Below, piece after piece: positions 6,351 through 8,730 of a DNA stretch of 8,730 bases. Within the stretch, counting starts at the first letter, position 1; the number at the start of each line of letters is the position of its first letter. The notes beneath the pieces are model-generated. The model saw only the letters and a program-made list of their open reading frames with translations, did no database searches and had not been told where the DNA came from. This stretch comes from an uncultured Agitococcus sp. (GTDB lineage Bacteria; Pseudomonadota; Gammaproteobacteria; Pseudomonadales; Moraxellaceae). The position numbers and the translations under genes were made by a program. The stretch spans positions 1 through 8,730 of the forward strand of contig NZ_CALETI010000246.1 in the NCBI RefSeq assembly GCF_937920075.1. The letters are read 5' to 3'.

Positions 6351-7625
6351 TTAGCCTCCAATCACCTTAACACCGCCCATGTAGGCTTGTAAAACCTCAG
6401 GCATACGAATCGAACCATCTGCTTGTTGGTAATTTTCTAAAATCGCCACTAAGGTACGGCCAACTGCCAAACCAGAACCATTTAAGGTATGTAACAACTC
6501 AGGCTTGCTGTCTTTGTCACGGTAACGTGCTTGCATACGACGTGCTTGAAAGGCTTCAAAGTTTGAGCATGAAGAAATTTCACGGAATTTATTTTGAGCA
6601 GGCAACCACACTTCTAAGTCATAAGTTTTTGCCGCAGAAAAGCCCATATCACCACCACATAACAACATCACGCGGTATGGCAAGCCTAATAATTGCAATA
6701 CTTTTTCGGCATGACCTGTTAATTCTTCTAAAGCTTGGTAAGAGTCTTCTGGACGTACCAATTGCACTAATTCAACTTTTTCAAATTGATGTTGACGAAT
6801 CAAACCACGGGTATCTTTGCCATAAGACCCTGCTTCACTTCTAAAACAGGGTGTATGTGCCACGTACTTAACAGGCAATTGTTCGGCAGCAATAATTTCG
6901 TCACGCGCAATATTAGTCACTGGCACTTCGGCAGTAGGAATTAGATAAAAGGGTTTTTCGCCTTGTAATTTAAACAGGTCTTCTTCAAATTTAGGCAATT
7001 GGCCTGTGCCTTTTAAACTATCAGCATTTACCAAATAAGGCACATACACTTCTTGATAACCATGCTCAGCCGTATGCAAATCCAACATAAATTGAGTTAA
7101 GGCACGTTGTAAACGCGCTAAACCACCCTTAATCACCGAGAAGCGAGAGCCTGTAATTCTGGTGGCGGTGGCAAAATCAATTAAACCTAAGGCTTCGCCC
7201 AAATCGGCATGGTCTTTTGGCTCAAAATCAAATTGAGGAATATTGCCCCAGCGACGTACTTCAACATTGTCTTCTTCGCCTTTACCTTGTGGTACAGACT
7301 CATGTGGCAAGTTTGGAATAGCCATGCTAAAAGCATTAATGTCATGTTGTAGATTTTCAAGTTCAACTTTAACCGTTTCTAAACGTTCGTTGACTTCTTG
7401 CATACGTGCCATAATCGGGGCAACATCTTCGCCATTCTTTTTGGCAATACCAATTTTTTTTGCCCCTGCATTACGCTCAGCTTGCAAAGTTTCGGTTTCG
7501 GTTTGCAAGCTCTTACGTTGCTCTTCAAAAGCTTGTAATTTGGCAGTATCTAATTCAACTTGGCGACATTGTAAGCGAGCAGCAACAACGTCTGGTTGGC
7601 TACGTAATAATTTAGCGTCTAACAT
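6351..7625 (-). CDS. serS: Seryl-tRNA synthetase
   Basis: This class II synthetase charges tRNA-Ser (and the selenocysteine tRNA where present) with serine. Its 424 residues are close to the 430 of E. coli. The N-terminal ~100 residues form the charged helical arm that grips the long variable arm of tRNA-Ser. The catalytic domain shows KGTGQLPKFEEDLF, TAEVPVTN near residue 231, motif 2 as FRSEAGSYGKDTRGLIRQHQF from about 260, SSCSNFEAFQARR, and motif 3 as LNGSGLAVGRTLVAILENYQ near 381-400. The ATG is preceded by AGGA at 9 nt spacing. The gene starts 18 nt after the lolA stop and is followed 2 nt later by the next gene, so it is the second gene of a lolA-serS-hypothetical-cysG cluster. Confidence 0.98.
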   Translation of the reverse strand: MLDAKLLRSQPDVVAARLQCRQVELDTAKLQAFEEQRKSLQTETETLQAERNAGAKKIGIAKKNGEDVAPIMARMQEVNERLETVKVELENLQHDINAFSMAIPNLPHESVPQGKGEEDNVEVRRWGNIPQFDFEPKDHADLGEALGLIDFATATRITGSRFSVIKGGLARLQRALTQFMLDLHTAEHGYQEVYVPYLVNADSLKGTGQLPKFEEDLFKLQGEKPFYLIPTAEVPVTNIARDEIIAAEQLPVKYVAHTPCFRSEAGSYGKDTRGLIRQHQFEKVELVQLVRPEDSYQALEELTGHAEKVLQLLGLPYRVMLLCGGDMGFSAAKTYDLEVWLPAQNKFREISSCSNFEAFQARRMQARYRDKDSKPELLHTLNGSGLAVGRTLVAILENYQQADGSIRMPEVLQAYMGGVKVIGG

Positions 7626-7643
7626 GAAAAATAATCCTAGAAA

Positions 7644-8267
7644 TCACTCATCAATCACATCAACATCTTTTGGTGGTGTGAATTGAAAAAAAGATGGCGC
7701 AATTTTGCCATTAACTTGCATTTGACTAAAGAAAATATCGGTTCTTTGCCCTAAAGAATCTTTTAATTGCATCGAATTGAGGCTTTGATTGTTAAAAGTG
7801 AGCTTTAAACTCTCAAAAACAGCTTCTTTATCTTTGGGCTTGAGGATAAAAACACTTTGTTTGGCTGACAAGCCCTTTTCTTGACTAACGGTGAATGATT
7901 GCGCAATTTTTTTGCTATCACCCGATAATAATAAGGCTGGCGTGTTGCCGACTTGCTTATCCAGTTTTTGTTTGGTGGCTTGTTGTAGGTCTGGATCATA
8001 AATCCAAACCACTTGACCATTGGCAATGACTTGTTGGGTAAACGGCTTTTGGGTATCCCAACGAAATAAATAAGGACGTTGTACAGACATTTGCCCTGTT
8101 AAGGTCTGTAAAGATTGACCTTTGGGGTCAATGGTATGCTGCTCGAAGTTGGCGCGCATACTGGTGACTTTTTCTAATAAAACATTCAGTTTTTGGCTGG
8201 CGGCTTGGTCGGCTAAAACGGATGTTGATAACAAAGATAAAGAGAGGCTTAAAAAGAATAAACGCAT
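7644..8267 (-). CDS. lolA: Outer-membrane lipoprotein carrier protein LolA
   Basis: LolA takes lipoproteins released from the inner membrane by LolCDE and ferries them through the periplasm to the receptor LolB. The 207 residues include a clear Sec signal peptide: MR, a Leu/Phe/Ser core, and a predicted signal peptidase I site after A19 (VLA-D). The mature part carries the family pattern RPYLFRWDTQKPF with the following VWIYDPDLQQAT, then VGNTPALLLSGD, and ends in FQFTPPKDVDVID, the counterpart of E. coli FTFTPPQGVTVDD. The Shine-Dalgarno is weak (GAG about 9 nt before the ATG). It heads the minus-strand cluster. In enterobacteria rarA usually lies between lolA and serS; here serS follows directly. 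No convincing promoter could be read upstream. Confidence 0.95.
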   Translation of the reverse strand: MRLFFLSLSLSLLSTSVLADQAASQKLNVLLEKVTSMRANFEQHTIDPKGQSLQTLTGQMSVQRPYLFRWDTQKPFTQQVIANGQVVWIYDPDLQQATKQKLDKQVGNTPALLLSGDSKKIAQSFTVSQEKGLSAKQSVFILKPKDKEAVFESLKLTFNNQSLNSMQLKDSLGQRTDIFFSQMQVNGKIAPSFFQFTPPKDVDVIDE

Positions 8268-8309
8268 TCTATCAAACTCATTTAATGATAAGATGGTAGT
8301 TTATTAACA

Positions 8310-8315
8310 TATAAT
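8310..8315 (+). promoter_or_regulatory. Possible -10 box (TATAAT) for the rightward gene
   Basis: A consensus TATAAT lies 11 nt before the ATG at 8327. No good -35 is present at 16-18 bp. If used, the transcript would start almost at that ATG (leaderless) or about 26 nt before the alternative ATG at 8348. The lolA-facing gap is AT-rich, so a chance match is quite possible. Confidence 0.3.
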
Positions 8316-8326
8316 TGCTTAAAAAT

Positions 8327-8730
8327 ATGTTTCACAAAAATACCCTTATGGTTAATCCATATAATAATACGTTGATTTTTGGTAAAATTCCCGAAATTTA
8401 TCATGGTCGAGATTATTTTCCATCGGGTGATATTTATTTGCGTTATGGCGAACACAAAGGAATTAATCGAGGCTTTGGTGTCGCACACATTTGGCAAGCT
8501 CATCAAAAAGAATTATTGCAATTAGGCTATACAGAAGAAATTCACGTTTCTCACTTTGTCGCTTCTATTATTCAAGTTGGCACACCACTATTCTGTGAGT
8601 TTAATGATGTCAGAGGGAAGCATAGAGTTACTGTTTTAAAATCATCCACAGCATTTTCCCCCTCATCAACAACAACCAGGTCGGCTATTGCCTCAGCAAG
8701 TTCCTTCAGGTGTTCGTTTGTGGTAGATTT
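8327..8730 (+). CDS. Hypothetical protein, possible small nuclease/toxin-like domain (3' partial or disrupted)
   Basis: The frame opens at ATG 8327 (an in-frame ATG at 8348 is also possible) and runs off the window after 134 codons. Neither start has a Shine-Dalgarno. Residues 1-107 look like a real folded domain: LIFGKIPEIYHG, FPSGDIYLRYG, NRGFGVAHIWQAHQKE with two histidines (residues 48-62), then ASIIQVGTPLFCEF and GKHRVTVLKS. The layout recalls standalone or C-terminal barnase-like nuclease domains of polymorphic toxins and phage proteins, but this is memory-based and unproven. From about residue 108 the chain becomes Ser/Thr/Ala-rich and unlike the rest, which suggests a frameshift, an insertion or the edge of other DNA. 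The gene is divergent from lolA. That it is coding up to about 8650 is fairly likely; its function is uncertain. Confidence 0.6.
   Translation, partial: MFHKNTLMVNPYNNTLIFGKIPEIYHGRDYFPSGDIYLRYGEHKGINRGFGVAHIWQAHQKELLQLGYTEEIHVSHFVASIIQVGTPLFCEFNDVRGKHRVTVLKSSTAFSPSSTTTRSAIASASSFRCSFVVD

Noticed and set aside
7243..7686. Plus-strand open frame of 147 codons across the serS start
   Set aside because: It is antisense to the well-supported serS and lolA genes, is rich in Ser/Cys/Arg as expected for a shadow frame, and resembles no protein.
8278..8288. Short palindrome TCATT-T-AATGA upstream of lolA
   Set aside because: It is only 5-bp arms in AT-rich DNA close to the start codon, with no second copy, so chance is a sufficient explanation.

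Overview
The window looks like a chromosomal segment of a gammaproteobacterium, most likely in the Pseudomonadales/Moraxellaceae area. The DNA is moderately AT-rich. The ferredoxin-NADP reductase closely follows the Azotobacter/Pseudomonas Fpr type as I remember it. The sbcC gene is extremely glutamine-rich, and lolA, serS and a fused cysG form one cluster. The family placement is inferred from protein style and gene order, not from a database search.

Layout. Positions 1-2658 (+) hold the C-terminal ~885 residues of the DNA repair exonuclease subunit SbcC; its N-terminus lies outside the window. A hairpin at 2663-2689 separates it from the convergent gene fpr (3472-2699, minus strand). Upstream of fpr is a 289-bp gap. 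It contains a ~95-bp MITE-like palindromic element with perfect 10-bp terminal inverted repeats (3507-3601) and an unrelated 10-bp inverted repeat (3715-3742). Next is a complete type II toxin-antitoxin pair, vapB-vapC (4417-3762, minus), with a readable sigma-70-like promoter whose -10 box lies inside a perfect 13-bp inverted repeat, the probable autoregulatory operator. Upstream of that is a compact minus-strand cluster: lolA, serS, a small unrecognised gene, and cysG (8267-4490). Spacings are 18 nt, 2 nt and a 1-nt overlap, so the four are probably co-transcribed and partly translationally coupled. At the right end a divergent plus-strand reading frame (8327 onward) runs off the window. Its first ~107 residues look like a genuine domain, possibly a small nuclease/toxin-type domain, but the last ~30 codons look different.

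How the genes work together. The right-hand cluster is housekeeping: lipoprotein carriage across the periplasm (LolA), tRNA-Ser charging (SerS) and siroheme synthesis (CysG). Siroheme is the cofactor of sulfite and nitrite reductases. Fpr supplies or balances electrons between NADPH and ferredoxin/flavodoxin. The vapBC module and the MITE-like element are accessory insertions in the gap between cysG and fpr. I see no clearly new multi-gene system. The items most worth a second look are the MITE-like element beside fpr, the unrecognised gene between serS and cysG, and the odd right-end reading frame.
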